From assembly GCA_946412355.1 (NCBI GenBank), contig CAMKGX010000001.1, positions 1 to 64,000 of the forward strand: a DNA stretch of 64,000 bases. Direction: 5' to 3'. Position numbers and translations under genes: made by a program. Positions 15,356 through 25,600 of the stretch are shown here, one piece after another. The DNA is from an uncultured Clostridia bacterium (GTDB lineage: Bacteria; Bacillota; Clostridia; Oscillospirales; Oscillospiraceae). Each line of letters begins with the position of its first letter. Position 1 is the first letter of the stretch. The notes below the pieces were generated by a model, which made no database searches, was not told where the DNA came from, and was given only the letters and a program-made list of their open reading frames with translations.

Positions 15356-18300
15356 CCATCCGGAAAAGAATCATACGGGGCATTTCGGCCGTGATGCTGT
15401 TGCTGTCCTTTGTCTTTACGCTCAGAAGCACCGTGTTCGCCGCGGAATTGTTTGACTACGCCAAGTATAAGAAAAGCGACGCTTACAACGTGGAATGCGA
15501 AATCGAGGACAAAACGACCTATTATGACAGGTCTCAGCTTTCCTGGACGCCGGAAGTACGGCGTTCGGGCGGCGACATTCGCGCAACGTATCGGCTGATA
15601 CAACTCGGCGAAAGCAGATTTTACGATAAGACGGTTTATGAGCAGCCGATCACCTTCCATTTTGACCTTCCGAGTTCCTACACCACCTATTTTACAGATG
15701 GGCGCACCTATGAATACGTGGAGGATGAATGGTACGGCGCCGAGTATGAAAAAACGGGAAGCGCCCATAAAAAAGCAACGACGAAGGAGCTTCCTTACGA
15801 CCGGTACGCATGGTATCGCAACGCCGATTACTACGACGGCGGATCGTCGGTGGGCAGCGCGATCATGAGTTATATCAGCGCCGATGTCACCTGCGGTCCG
15901 AAGATGATCGGTGTGTTTACCGACGCCGATCTGAAGCGTTGGGGTAAATCGTGGGATGAATACATTGCGGAAAAGCGTGAACAACATCAGGAAAATCCGG
16001 ACGGAACGCCCCATGAAAAGGATAAGTACGAATGCAAAGAAACGACGTTGTCAGACGGCGTCATGTTTTCCACCTATCACTACGATTGGATCGAACGGCC
16101 TAATGCAAACGGTACCGGGGATATCCGTTCCGCCGGCGGCGTGATCAATAAGATCGAGGCGCTGAAAAATGAACAGGAAATGTGGGAAACCTTCATTTAT
16201 CTGAAATCGGATGCGTATCCGGGCATCTATTTCGTCTGCGGCGCCTCTGTCAGCACGTATGTGTGGTATGATAACGGCACAATGGCGGCGGATGAAACCA
16301 CAGCGAAAATGTACGACGAATACGTTAGTTGCCGTGACCTTGCGGTCAATACCATATATCCCGCCCTGCAAAGCATTCGTCCCGCCGTTACCGTCGGAGA
16401 AGGGACGGGAGAATGGGCTTCCGACGTCGCCAAGCAAAACGCTGTAACGGACACCTACGCAAAGGATGAAGCGGGTGAAGACGGAGGCACAACCATCCCC
16501 TCGATCATTATCCTCGGCACGCTGGGAGCCGGCGCGGCGCTTGCCGGAGCGACAGGCCAAGGAGGCGAAGACGACAAGAAAAAACGCTCGCAATTCAAAA
16601 TGTATATCAACAAAAACTTCGGCTCCTCGCTCAAAAAGGGCGGGCCGCCTCAGGATGTTTTTGCCCGCATCGCCGAAATCACCCCGGACGGACGGGAAAT
16701 CCCGCGTGCTGATCTGACAGAGCAGATACGGGTCTATTCTTCCGACGATTCGCTCATCGTCAAAGACGGCGGCATGGCGAACGGTTGCCGACGCGCCGTG
16801 GTTTCTGTTTACGATACGGAGGACCAGCCCCCGGAAGGCAAGGTCAGCTTCTTCTTTGAGGGCGAGGGCGGCACGTTCACGCAGAACGTCATTTTCAACA
16901 TCACCGTGCCGGGGATCAAATTCTTCCAGGAGAATCTGACTCTCCCCGCGGGAATTTTAGAGGAACCGGAATTTTTGCCCTTTGAAGTTTCTGAAATGGG
17001 CGATAAGTACGAGATCGAACTTTCCTACAATGGTGAAAACTATGAGATCGATCTGGCTGAATGCGACGACAAGAATGCGCACGTTCACTACGCCGTCTTT
17101 ATGGAAACAAATAAAGAAATCTATGACGCCGGCGTATATACCGAGGGCTGGCTGAACGTCACGGTGAAAAACGAATCGCAGACGCTTAAGGGCAGTATCA
17201 AGGTCATCCGTTTGGGTATGGGCCTTTGCCTGCCGGTAAACGCGCTCAACTGCTACCGCGTGCCAAAGAAGGAATCGCTGGGTAAGGAAATGAAGAAAAT
17301 GACGCCCGCCGACTTTGAAACATCGATCACCGAAGCGGCGGCATACGTCCTTTACTACGACGGGGAGAACCATGAGGTACGCCAGATGGCGGCGTTCCCG
17401 AACGTCACCTTCGCACCGCTTGAGGGCGAGACCGACGAGAAGAAAAAGCAAATACAGTCGGCTCTTGATCAAATCCGGATCACACCGAAACTCTTAAAGG
17501 TCGACGGCGATTTTGCAAACTACGCCTTTGTCTGCGAAGGCGGATTTCTCGACGCGCCCACACGGTATTCTGTCAAAATGACCTGTGCTGCCGACGTGAC
17601 GATCGGTGCGGGTGAAACGGCAAAAACGGCGCACTATGCGTCCGCGCGCGAGGTTCTGCTTCGCAGTCAGCCCTACCGTTTCGTGGCGGGCGTCAAAGAT
17701 AACCATGAGATAGACAAGTACGACGATCAGATCCGTGAGATGCTTTTCGGGATCCAGAAGGTCGTGTTTGAACACTACTTAAGTCAACTGTTCCCGCTTT
17801 ACAACATGATCGACCGTATGACGGCGGGCTTCGATCGCAACTACGGCTACGATCCCTATCAGGTCGCCAAGGTCGTGGACGTGTGGGAACGCTTCCAGAC
17901 CGGTGAGCTCAAGGGCATCGGCTCCGATGTGAATACATACGGCGTCGCCGACGAGCTGGAGGCTCTTGCCGCCGCCACAAGAAGCTGGGACGGCTGGTCG
18001 GGCGTTGTGCTGCGCATCTCGCTGGATGTAATGACCGGCGGCGCTTCCGAGATTGTTATGGTGGCGCTGGACGTCAACCGCGCCGCGATGGATTACCGCA
18101 AAGCGAGCGGCGGTAAGGGCACCGCTTACGGCTACTTTAAGGCCATGGCGGTTCCGCTTGTGTTCGGCGCCGGGATCGGCGTAGTGGCGGCGGTCGGCAG
18201 AGGCGCGTCCAAAGCGATCGGTACGGCGGCGAAAAAACTCGCTCCCGTCAAGACGGCGGCGTTGATGGAAAAGGCCGCCAAGGTCAAGAGCGTTGCCAAA

Positions 18301-19830
18301 GAAATGGCTTCCCTCGCGGCGGCGGACGCCAAGCGAGCGGCGGGCTACGTCGTATCCAAAATTCCGCAGGGCGCCAAGACGGTGGGCGACAAGATCGGCA
18401 AAGCGATCCACTCCGTTGTGGAAACGGTGGATAAGTTCGATCCGAGACTGAACGTACCCAAGGCGCAGAACGCCACCGGCGTGGTCAGCGCCAGCGTCAA
18501 CAAGGGCAAAACGGCGGGAGACGCTGTGATCGCAGAAGCGAAGGCGGCGCCGAAAACCATTCAGGAAAAATGTCTGGATATGGCGGGCAACGCCACCAAT
18601 AAAGAGGGCGAGATCCTTTACAATGAGCTGATCGCCGCCAAGAAGGCGCTGCAGGCGAATCCCACCAGCGGCGCGGCGCAGATCAAATACAACCAGGCGA
18701 TCATGGAATTCAAGGCCAGCCACGCCGCCATCGAGCACGCCAATTCGGTGCTCCCCGGCGAACAGCTTGCCATGCGCGCCGTGCTCAATGAGGATATTGA
18801 AAGGACGATGGCGTCCAAAATTGAACAGAAGTTCAAGAATATGATCGCAAATAAATACAATATCGATCCCAATACGGTCCGCTTTGACCGCGCCACCGCC
18901 AATAAGGATTTATCCACCAAGTTTGGCCGAGATATCGACTGGACGCCCAAGGTGGTCACCAAAGAGGGCGGCACAAAGTATATCAGCCAGGCGACGGCGG
19001 ATGAACTTCTCGAACAGGCGGTGCGTGAGACCGTGGAGGAGACCTGCGGCAAGGAGTTTGCCGAGCAGTTCGCTGCAAAGGGCGGCTTTGCCCGCAAACT
19101 GGATCAGACCGCTTGCACCATACAGCATAAGGATTTCTTCCAGGGCGGGTTAGACACGGTACAGAAGGTCACCGACAAGAGCAGAATGGGCGAATTCATG
19201 GGAGCAGAGCAGGCGCGCAGCGTGGCGGATACCCTGCGCTTTAAGGGCGCGCATCCGTATGCCGAGGGCGCACGGCTTGAAAAAGAGGTGCTGTCCGGAC
19301 TGTCCGATGTTGACGCCGATAAACTGCTGAAAGAGCTGGAAGCTTATTCCAAGGCAGACGCGGCGACCGCCAAAACGATCAGGCTGTCCGACAACGCCAA
19401 GAAACTCAAAGAGGCGTATGCTCTTATGGAAGAAGGCGTATATCAGCCTGCCAAATACGGCAAGAAGGTCGTTGACAAGGAATGGGTCGCCATCAAGAAC
19501 GGTTACGGCGAAACGCTGACCGGGCAGGATTACGTCAATTCCCGTATCCTTGACCGTGGCTGCGGTCAGGCTCTGCCGGGCGAAATGATGACGCCGGGCG
19601 CTGAATGGGTGGGCGATCGCATCACCCTTTCCGAAGCCCGCAAGGCGTGCAAGCTCAACGGCACCACGCTGGAGGGCGCCATCAATGGCGTGGGCGACGC
19701 GTTTGAGCGTATCGACGCAAAGCTCGGCTACGGCACGCCCTCGCAGGTTATGGGCGGCATCGGCCTCGGCGGTGGGATCAATACGGCAATGAACGGGCTC
19801 GGAGGAAACGGACAAAGCGGAAAGAAATAA
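15352..19830 (+). CDS. Giant secreted/membrane-anchored protein (1492 aa), polymorphic-toxin-like architecture
   Basis: N-terminal signal peptide (RIIRGISAVMLLLSFVFTLRSTVFA), mid TM IPSIIILGTLGAGAALAGATG, beta-rich module, hydrophobic segment, variable C-terminal region. ATGA overlap with 14312-15355. Confidence 0.75.
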   Translation: MTIRKRIIRGISAVMLLLSFVFTLRSTVFAAELFDYAKYKKSDAYNVECEIEDKTTYYDRSQLSWTPEVRRSGGDIRATYRLIQLGESRFYDKTVYEQPITFHFDLPSSYTTYFTDGRTYEYVEDEWYGAEYEKTGSAHKKATTKELPYDRYAWYRNADYYDGGSSVGSAIMSYISADVTCGPKMIGVFTDADLKRWGKSWDEYIAEKREQHQENPDGTPHEKDKYECKETTLSDGVMFSTYHYDWIERPNANGTGDIRSAGGVINKIEALKNEQEMWETFIYLKSDAYPGIYFVCGASVSTYVWYDNGTMAADETTAKMYDEYVSCRDLAVNTIYPALQSIRPAVTVGEGTGEWASDVAKQNAVTDTYAKDEAGEDGGTTIPSIIILGTLGAGAALAGATGQGGEDDKKKRSQFKMYINKNFGSSLKKGGPPQDVFARIAEITPDGREIPRADLTEQIRVYSSDDSLIVKDGGMANGCRRAVVSVYDTEDQPPEGKVSFFFEGEGGTFTQNVIFNITVPGIKFFQENLTLPAGILEEPEFLPFEVSEMGDKYEIELSYNGENYEIDLAECDDKNAHVHYAVFMETNKEIYDAGVYTEGWLNVTVKNESQTLKGSIKVIRLGMGLCLPVNALNCYRVPKKESLGKEMKKMTPADFETSITEAAAYVLYYDGENHEVRQMAAFPNVTFAPLEGETDEKKKQIQSALDQIRITPKLLKVDGDFANYAFVCEGGFLDAPTRYSVKMTCAADVTIGAGETAKTAHYASAREVLLRSQPYRFVAGVKDNHEIDKYDDQIREMLFGIQKVVFEHYLSQLFPLYNMIDRMTAGFDRNYGYDPYQVAKVVDVWERFQTGELKGIGSDVNTYGVADELEALAAATRSWDGWSGVVLRISLDVMTGGASEIVMVALDVNRAAMDYRKASGGKGTAYGYFKAMAVPLVFGAGIGVVAAVGRGASKAIGTAAKKLAPVKTAALMEKAAKVKSVAKEMASLAAADAKRAAGYVVSKIPQGAKTVGDKIGKAIHSVVETVDKFDPRLNVPKAQNATGVVSASVNKGKTAGDAVIAEAKAAPKTIQEKCLDMAGNATNKEGEILYNELIAAKKALQANPTSGAAQIKYNQAIMEFKASHAAIEHANSVLPGEQLAMRAVLNEDIERTMASKIEQKFKNMIANKYNIDPNTVRFDRATANKDLSTKFGRDIDWTPKVVTKEGGTKYISQATADELLEQAVRETVEETCGKEFAEQFAAKGGFARKLDQTACTIQHKDFFQGGLDTVQKVTDKSRMGEFMGAEQARSVADTLRFKGAHPYAEGARLEKEVLSGLSDVDADKLLKELEAYSKADAATAKTIRLSDNAKKLKEAYALMEEGVYQPAKYGKKVVDKEWVAIKNGYGETLTGQDYVNSRILDRGCGQALPGEMMTPGAEWVGDRITLSEARKACKLNGTTLEGAINGVGDAFERIDAKLGYGTPSQVMGGIGLGGGINTAMNGLGGNGQSGKK

Positions 19831-19897
19831 GTCGCGAAGGTGTTTCGTTCAAACAACGATTTAAAAAAATGTATTTTGAAGTAAAGTAAGATTCGCA

Positions 19898-20035
19898 AGG
19901 AGGTTCCTTTATGTTCTGTCCGAAATGCGGGAACCAGCTGCCGGATAACGCAAAGTTCTGCGATAAATGCGGTAATCCGGTGGGCAGCGTTCCGAACAAT
20001 CCATCAGTGGATCATCAAATACCCCCGCAAACGCC
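19898..20035 (+). repeat. 138-bp perfect direct repeat, copy 2
   Basis: See 14299-14436. Confidence 0.9.
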
Positions 20036-20894
20036 GCCGACGCAGTCGACTGTAAAAAGAGCGCCGGAGCCGCAGGCTTTCCGGTTCAGTGCGCCTTCCG
20101 TATCCGCCGAGGCAGTGTACGGGACGATCGGCAATGCCGCCATGAGTGCCGTATCCAACGCGATACCGGGTCCAGGCAAGGTGATCGGAACAAGCGTCAA
20201 GCAATTTTTTACTTCCATTGGAGCGGCTTTCAAGGACCCGAAGCGGCTGATTCCGGCGTTCGTTCTTGCCCTCGTGTGGCTTATACTAAACATTTTGCAA
20301 GCCTGCGGGATCAACCCGAGACCCACCAAGATCCTGTCGTTTTTCACTTTTGCGAACGGCGGGATGTCGGGCGGCGTCATCGGAGCCATAGGCGGGATTC
20401 TCGGAAAAGGGATCTTCGCCGGCGCGCTCGTTTCGCTGATCGGTCTGTTTCGCCGCAAGGGAGGCGCGAAACGGTCCTTCGGCGAAACGCTCAAAGGCGC
20501 GTTCGGCGTGTCGCGCAACACGCTGTGGGCTTACCTGACCGGTATCGGCGCGGCGATGCTTCTTTACTTATTCATTTCCGGCGGCGCGACGCGCATCTCG
20601 TTTATGGGCGGTATCGCGGCGGCGTTCCTCGCGGCGAGAGCGGCGCTGAATAGCGGCTTCTTACGACAGCTGCTCGGGTCGTTCACAAAGAGCAAAAGCC
20701 CGTCAAGCCCGAACGTTTCGGGACTCGTTCGCGGGCTGTCCGTCGGTTTTGCTGCTTCGGCGTTTATCGGACTGGCGAATATCAATCTCATACTCATCAT
20801 CATCGGCTCCTTGTTGCTTGTCGGAGGGATCGTGATGATGATATTGCAGGCGATGGGCGTTGTCAAACTCGGAAAGGGGGCGCAGGCACAATGA
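19911..20894 (+). CDS. Zinc-ribbon domain multi-TM membrane protein (paralog)
   Basis: Same zinc-ribbon N-terminus as 14312; divergent TM region. Confidence 0.8.
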   Translation: MFCPKCGNQLPDNAKFCDKCGNPVGSVPNNPSVDHQIPPQTPPTQSTVKRAPEPQAFRFSAPSVSAEAVYGTIGNAAMSAVSNAIPGPGKVIGTSVKQFFTSIGAAFKDPKRLIPAFVLALVWLILNILQACGINPRPTKILSFFTFANGGMSGGVIGAIGGILGKGIFAGALVSLIGLFRRKGGAKRSFGETLKGAFGVSRNTLWAYLTGIGAAMLLYLFISGGATRISFMGGIAAAFLAARAALNSGFLRQLLGSFTKSKSPSSPNVSGLVRGLSVGFAASAFIGLANINLILIIIGSLLLVGGIVMMILQAMGVVKLGKGAQAQ

Positions 20895-23800
20895 AAAAAC
20901 GCTTATTGGCAAGTGTTATTTTGGTTCTTATGCTTCTTCCCACTTTGTGCCTGACGGTGTTTGCCGACGGGGACAGCTTGCCCGATGGATTCGTCCCGAT
21001 GGAAAAGATATTCAGAGTCGAGGACGGAGACGGCACACAACCGGTAGATTACTCCAAGGTCGACGGTTTTTATCTGGTGCTCGATTATGTGAAAAGCTAC
21101 GGCTTCGGAATGTACGGCGACGACGGGATTTATGGAAGGGATCCCGAACTGAATCAGTATGAGACCGCAACGCAAACATTAAGCGCCAAGCCGTCGCTTG
21201 TGGTTTTGCGTGACAAAACTACGGCGGAAGGTTTCACTGTTACCGGTACATGGGACTGGAAGCACACTTATCCCGGCGGAGAAGGCAGCGTACATGAAGC
21301 CGGAGAAAACGAAGTCTGCAGAGGCGACATTTCGGTCAGCATATCAAACATTACTTTTGATACCTATAATACGTATGCCGATCTGTCGGGAACCATCAAT
21401 ATGTCGGGTGGTTCAAACGGATCCTATGACGAGGTTCACAACGCCAGTCTCTCCGGCACCCATCTGAGAGGCAGTTATAAGCGATTTGATGAAAACGGAA
21501 CAAAAACGTTTTACATTCTTTTCTGCGTCGGAGAGGACGGTCCGGGAAACAGCAGTTACAGATGTGCAACTCTGTTTTTCCGCATTGCGGGCGTTCTTCC
21601 GAATGGCGCTAAGAGCGTCGGCAAGAGCGTCGGCGTCACCCGGAACGCCGAAGAGAATCCCGGCGAGGACGGGGGCGTTTCGGTTCCGGATGCGGTCGTG
21701 GTAAGCGTGTTCGGCGGCGGCGCGGCGATAGCCGGCGCGGCTGCGGCGGGCGGCGACGATAAAAAGAGAAAACTGAAATCGTACAAAATGTATGTGCAGA
21801 AGGATTTCGGCGACGCGATAAGGCGCGGAGGCGAAAAGCCCGTCAAGATACGCGCCCGCATGGCGGAGGTAGACGAGTCAGGCGCCGAGCATGACCGGAA
21901 CGATCTGACGGCGAACATCGGCGTATCAGCCGACGGCATGACGGTACACGGCGCGGCTCTTGCCGGCAGATACTGCGAGGCAGCGGTCAGTGTGCCGAAA
22001 GAATACGATAACGACACGGCGAGCATCACCTTTACCTTTACGGGAGAGGGCGGCAGTTTTACCAACACCGTCATTTTCCGGATAGTGGACGGCCCGTCGC
22101 TGAAATTTGTCGAGGAAACCGAAAAAGCGGGAGATTACAGGCTGTATACGGGCGTCGCCTATATCGACGCGATCCCGGGCGACGGATTCACGTATACCGA
22201 GCAGTTTATGATCGTCGACGCGCCCGTCGCGCCCGCGCTGAAAGACATCACCGCCGTCAACACCGGCGAATTCGACGTGAAATTCGAGCTCACCGACCGT
22301 CAGGCGGTATATAAGATGACCGTAAAGAACAACACGAAGCCCGAACCGGAGCACGATATCTTTGCAAAGCCCGAGGACAAAAACTTCGAGATCCACGTCA
22401 CGGTCGAGGGCGAAAAGGAGCCGGTCAAGGGCTACGTTACGGTGAAGCTCTATCCTGAGGGTATCACGGTGCAGTCCCGCGACGAAGGCAAGAAGAACAG
22501 CGTGAAATACGTCCGCGTTCAGGCGTACGAAAAGGAAAACGTCGGGGACCTCGACAAAAAGTGGCAGGTCAGTCAGATCAAATTCACGCTGGCGGCGATC
22601 GGCAAGGACAAGGCGATCATCGATCCCGTCGAAGCAAAATACAAATTTGAGAAACTCAAAGGCGCGGGCGGACTCGGTATGCGCGCCTACAAGGAGCAGA
22701 ACCTCGCCGAAAAATACGAGTACAAAGAAGCGTACGGCGAAATGAACGGCAAGTTCACGTACGAGTTCGAGCCGAACGCCAACCTCGCCGAGCCGGAGGA
22801 CGGCACGTTCATGATGGTGCTTCTTCCGGCGTCCTGTGAATACGACGGAAAAAAGTACGAGGCGGAGATCCCGCTCAGGCTTCGCGGCAAGGATCCCGAC
22901 CCGATGGGAGACTGGGAGAAGGAATACAAGGAACTTCAGCGCCGCATCCTGCAGTACTCGCTGCCCGAAAACATGGACCGTTGGATCGCACAGTTGAAGG
23001 AGTGCGCGACGGAACCGCGCGCCTCGGTCGAAGAGATGCGTCTCGTCGGCAAGTGGATCCTGCGCGAGTATATGAACTACTGGACGACGCAGCAATCGCG
23101 GGATCAGTCCGAAGCGACGATGTATAACGTCATAGTCAACGTGCTCGAATGGACGAAATTCGCCGGTGACTGCGCGTTCTCCTTCCTTGTCAACGCATAC
23201 GCGGGTCCCGTCGCCGACGCGCTGATTTCCCCCGCCAAGGACTTTTTCACCGGCGCGATCGGCGAGGTGATCGCCGCGCGCAATTACGGCGAAGAGGTGG
23301 ACGTGGACAATTTCGAGTTCTCCAAAAACCTCGCGGCGGCGGGCGATAATCTCGTTTCCAACAGTATCGATCTGAAGGATTGGCGGAAGGCGGCGGCGAC
23401 TCTCGGAGGCTACTTCTGCTACTGTGCCATCAAGAACTATCTGCTCAAACTCAGGGAAAAGAACGAATCGGATTTTTGGGGCGCGCTCTGCGACGCTTTC
23501 AAGGATATGACGGCGGCGGCGCTGAAATCCAAAGCGGGCGATTTGATCGGCAAATGGCTCAAGGAAAGCAAAAAGTTCCAGGAGAAGATCGGGCCGTTCA
23601 TCGCCAAATACTTCAAAGAGACCAATTTCGACACGCTCCAGAAACAGCTTAACGATTCGCTGGGACTGGAAGGCGAACTGCGCAAACTGGCGGGCTATGC
23701 GAACGACAAGGTCTTTGAGGCAAAGGTCGCCGACGCTGTGGAAAAATACATCGGCGGTCTTGTCGGAGCGGGCTTTGACAAGGTGCGCGAGGTGTACGAC

Positions 23801-24025
23801 GGGTCAAAATTCGTCGTCGAAGGCGGATACGTTTACTATTGCTTCAATATCGATCTGTTTGACGCCTTCCACTACGGTATCAAACTGAATCTCACAAAGA
23901 CCCTGCAGGCGATGAGCGGGGATTTCTTCGGATGGTTCTACGACCTCTTCTTTGCGGGCGTTCCCGCCGCGCAGAGCGCTATTAAAAAGCCCACGGATCC
24001 TCCGCTGCCCCCTGCAAAGGATTAA
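20891..24025 (+). CDS. Giant secreted/membrane-anchored protein (1044 aa), paralogous core with the 15352 product
   Basis: Signal peptide; shared module VPDAVVVSVFGGGAAIAGAAAAGGDDKKRKLKSYKMYVQKDFG...FTFTGEGGSFTNTVIFRIV...LKF aligns with IPSIIILGTLGAGAALAGATGQGGEDDKKKRSQFKMYINKNFG...FFFEGEGGTFTQNVIFNIT...IKF. Confidence 0.78.
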   Translation: MKKRLLASVILVLMLLPTLCLTVFADGDSLPDGFVPMEKIFRVEDGDGTQPVDYSKVDGFYLVLDYVKSYGFGMYGDDGIYGRDPELNQYETATQTLSAKPSLVVLRDKTTAEGFTVTGTWDWKHTYPGGEGSVHEAGENEVCRGDISVSISNITFDTYNTYADLSGTINMSGGSNGSYDEVHNASLSGTHLRGSYKRFDENGTKTFYILFCVGEDGPGNSSYRCATLFFRIAGVLPNGAKSVGKSVGVTRNAEENPGEDGGVSVPDAVVVSVFGGGAAIAGAAAAGGDDKKRKLKSYKMYVQKDFGDAIRRGGEKPVKIRARMAEVDESGAEHDRNDLTANIGVSADGMTVHGAALAGRYCEAAVSVPKEYDNDTASITFTFTGEGGSFTNTVIFRIVDGPSLKFVEETEKAGDYRLYTGVAYIDAIPGDGFTYTEQFMIVDAPVAPALKDITAVNTGEFDVKFELTDRQAVYKMTVKNNTKPEPEHDIFAKPEDKNFEIHVTVEGEKEPVKGYVTVKLYPEGITVQSRDEGKKNSVKYVRVQAYEKENVGDLDKKWQVSQIKFTLAAIGKDKAIIDPVEAKYKFEKLKGAGGLGMRAYKEQNLAEKYEYKEAYGEMNGKFTYEFEPNANLAEPEDGTFMMVLLPASCEYDGKKYEAEIPLRLRGKDPDPMGDWEKEYKELQRRILQYSLPENMDRWIAQLKECATEPRASVEEMRLVGKWILREYMNYWTTQQSRDQSEATMYNVIVNVLEWTKFAGDCAFSFLVNAYAGPVADALISPAKDFFTGAIGEVIAARNYGEEVDVDNFEFSKNLAAAGDNLVSNSIDLKDWRKAAATLGGYFCYCAIKNYLLKLREKNESDFWGALCDAFKDMTAAALKSKAGDLIGKWLKESKKFQEKIGPFIAKYFKETNFDTLQKQLNDSLGLEGELRKLAGYANDKVFEAKVADAVEKYIGGLVGAGFDKVREVYDGSKFVVEGGYVYYCFNIDLFDAFHYGIKLNLTKTLQAMSGDFFGWFYDLFFAGVPAAQSAIKKPTDPPLPPAKD

Positions 24026-24037
24026 GGAGAAAACGAT

Positions 24038-24103
24038 ATGGCAGCGTTTTGTCAGAACTTAAAAATAGAGATACCATTAGAAATAATACCATGCGGGAGG
24101 TAG
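24038..24103 (+). pseudogene. Truncated zinc-ribbon gene start (MAAFCQN then loss of frame)
   Basis: RBS aaggagaaaacgat + ATGGCAGCGTTTTGTCAGAAC then TTAAAAATAGAG...; matches the first codons of MANFCQNCGA-type zinc ribbons. Confidence 0.5.
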
Positions 24104-24107
24104 CGAA

Positions 24108-24950
24108 ATGGCGAAGTATTGCATCCAATGTGGGGCGAAGCTGGCGGATGAGGCCAAATTCTGCCCCAACTGCGGCACCGCTTCGGTGCAGTCCCAGGCG
24201 CAGCAGGTGCAGCAGCCCCAGGTACAGCAGGTGGGGCAGCCTCAGGCGGCGCAGCCCGACGCGGCGCCCTTTGACTACGGCGCTCCCACACCGCCACCTG
24301 CGGCCCAGGTGGGAGAATACGCCTACGGCGGGGCGGCAGAGCCTGCCTTTGATTACCAGCCCTTTGCCGGTGGGCAGGGGGGTGGCCCCGCTGCGGGCTA
24401 TTCCCGGCGGGTGAACGACCCGGAGATTTTGGCGGCGGTGCAGAAAAGCCGCCGTGTCGCAAAGGGCTTTACCTTCCTGCTGGTGCCGCTGCCGGTGGTG
24501 GGCTTTACCGTATACAGCTTCTTCAGCGACATGAAGACGGCGGACGCCTTTCGCTATGGGCTGATACTGGGGGCGATCTTCCTGGTGTTCGCCCTGGTGA
24601 GCTTTGTGAAGGAGCGCGCCGCCAACACCTATGAGGCTACGGTTATCGATAAAAAGACGCGGCGGGCCTACCATAAAAACGACAGCGACACCTACTACAC
24701 CGAGTATATCACCGTGGCCCGTACCACCGCAGGGAAGAAGGTGCGGTACGTGGAGCGGGAGGGCGGCGCATTGCCCGCGTGGAACTATCTGGAGGTGGGG
24801 GACAGGTTTATGTATCACCCCCAGTTCCACTTCCCCTATGAGCTGTACGACAAATCCCGGGCCAGATATATCCCCTGCGTCAACTGTTCGTGCCACAATC
24901 CGCTGACAGCCGACCGCTGCCAGAAGTGCGGCCTGCCGCTGCTGAAATGA
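24108..24950 (+). CDS. Membrane protein with N- and C-terminal zinc ribbons
   Basis: MAKYCIQCGAKLADEAKFCPNCGT ... two TM segments ... CVNCSCHNPLTADRCQKCGLPLLK. Confidence 0.8.
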   Translation: MAKYCIQCGAKLADEAKFCPNCGTASVQSQAQQVQQPQVQQVGQPQAAQPDAAPFDYGAPTPPPAAQVGEYAYGGAAEPAFDYQPFAGGQGGGPAAGYSRRVNDPEILAAVQKSRRVAKGFTFLLVPLPVVGFTVYSFFSDMKTADAFRYGLILGAIFLVFALVSFVKERAANTYEATVIDKKTRRAYHKNDSDTYYTEYITVARTTAGKKVRYVEREGGALPAWNYLEVGDRFMYHPQFHFPYELYDKSRARYIPCVNCSCHNPLTADRCQKCGLPLLK

Positions 24951-25570
24951 GGCCGGGACGGGAAAAGCGGGAGCTGGAACGCTCCCGGGTACAGCGGTGT
25001 GACGACGGCAAATACCGATGGATCTACGCCATGTCCCTTTACCGGGACGGCAGCATCTTCTTTCTGGTGTGGCGGATATTCTTCTTTATCTTTGCGGGCA
25101 TCTTCGGCATGGTGATGCTCGCAGAGATCGGGAAGGGACGGATGCTGACCAATCTGCGGTTTTTGGGCATCTTTCTTCTGGGAATGACGGCGGTGACCGC
25201 CCTGGGCTATCTGCTGTACGCCGCGGCCATGGGCGGCAGATACGTGGTGGAGTTCACCATGGATGAAGCGGGTCTGGAGCATCGGCAGACGGACTGGCAG
25301 GCGGAGAGGGCCCGGAAGATCGGGGAGATCACCGCCGTGGTAGGGGCCGCCAAGGGCAGCTACTCCGTCATGGGCGCCGGGCATAACGCCCAGCGGACGG
25401 AGCTGTATTCCGATTTCAGCAAGGTGCGGCGGGTAAAGGGCTATCCCCGCCGGGGCGTCATCAAGGTCACCGGCTTGCTGGTGCACAATCAGGTGTACGT
25501 GCTGCCGGAGGACTACGAATTTGTGATGGGGTATATCGTGAGCCACTGCCCCAAATTGCGAAATCAGTGA
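24947..25570 (+). CDS. Hypothetical two-TM membrane protein
   Basis: ATGA overlap with previous gene; IFFLVWRIFFFIFAGIFGMVMLAEI and LGIFLLGMTAVTALGYLLYAAAM. Confidence 0.7.
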   Translation: MRPGREKRELERSRVQRCDDGKYRWIYAMSLYRDGSIFFLVWRIFFFIFAGIFGMVMLAEIGKGRMLTNLRFLGIFLLGMTAVTALGYLLYAAAMGGRYVVEFTMDEAGLEHRQTDWQAERARKIGEITAVVGAAKGSYSVMGAGHNAQRTELYSDFSKVRRVKGYPRRGVIKVTGLLVHNQVYVLPEDYEFVMGYIVSHCPKLRNQ

Positions 25571-25600
25571 GGGAACTATTGAGATAAAGGAGGCATTGCC

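Noticed and set aside
17779-18738. Minus-strand 319-aa ORF inside the 1492-aa gene
   Set aside because: Antisense artefact; the plus-strand ORF has a signal peptide and operon-like start overlap.
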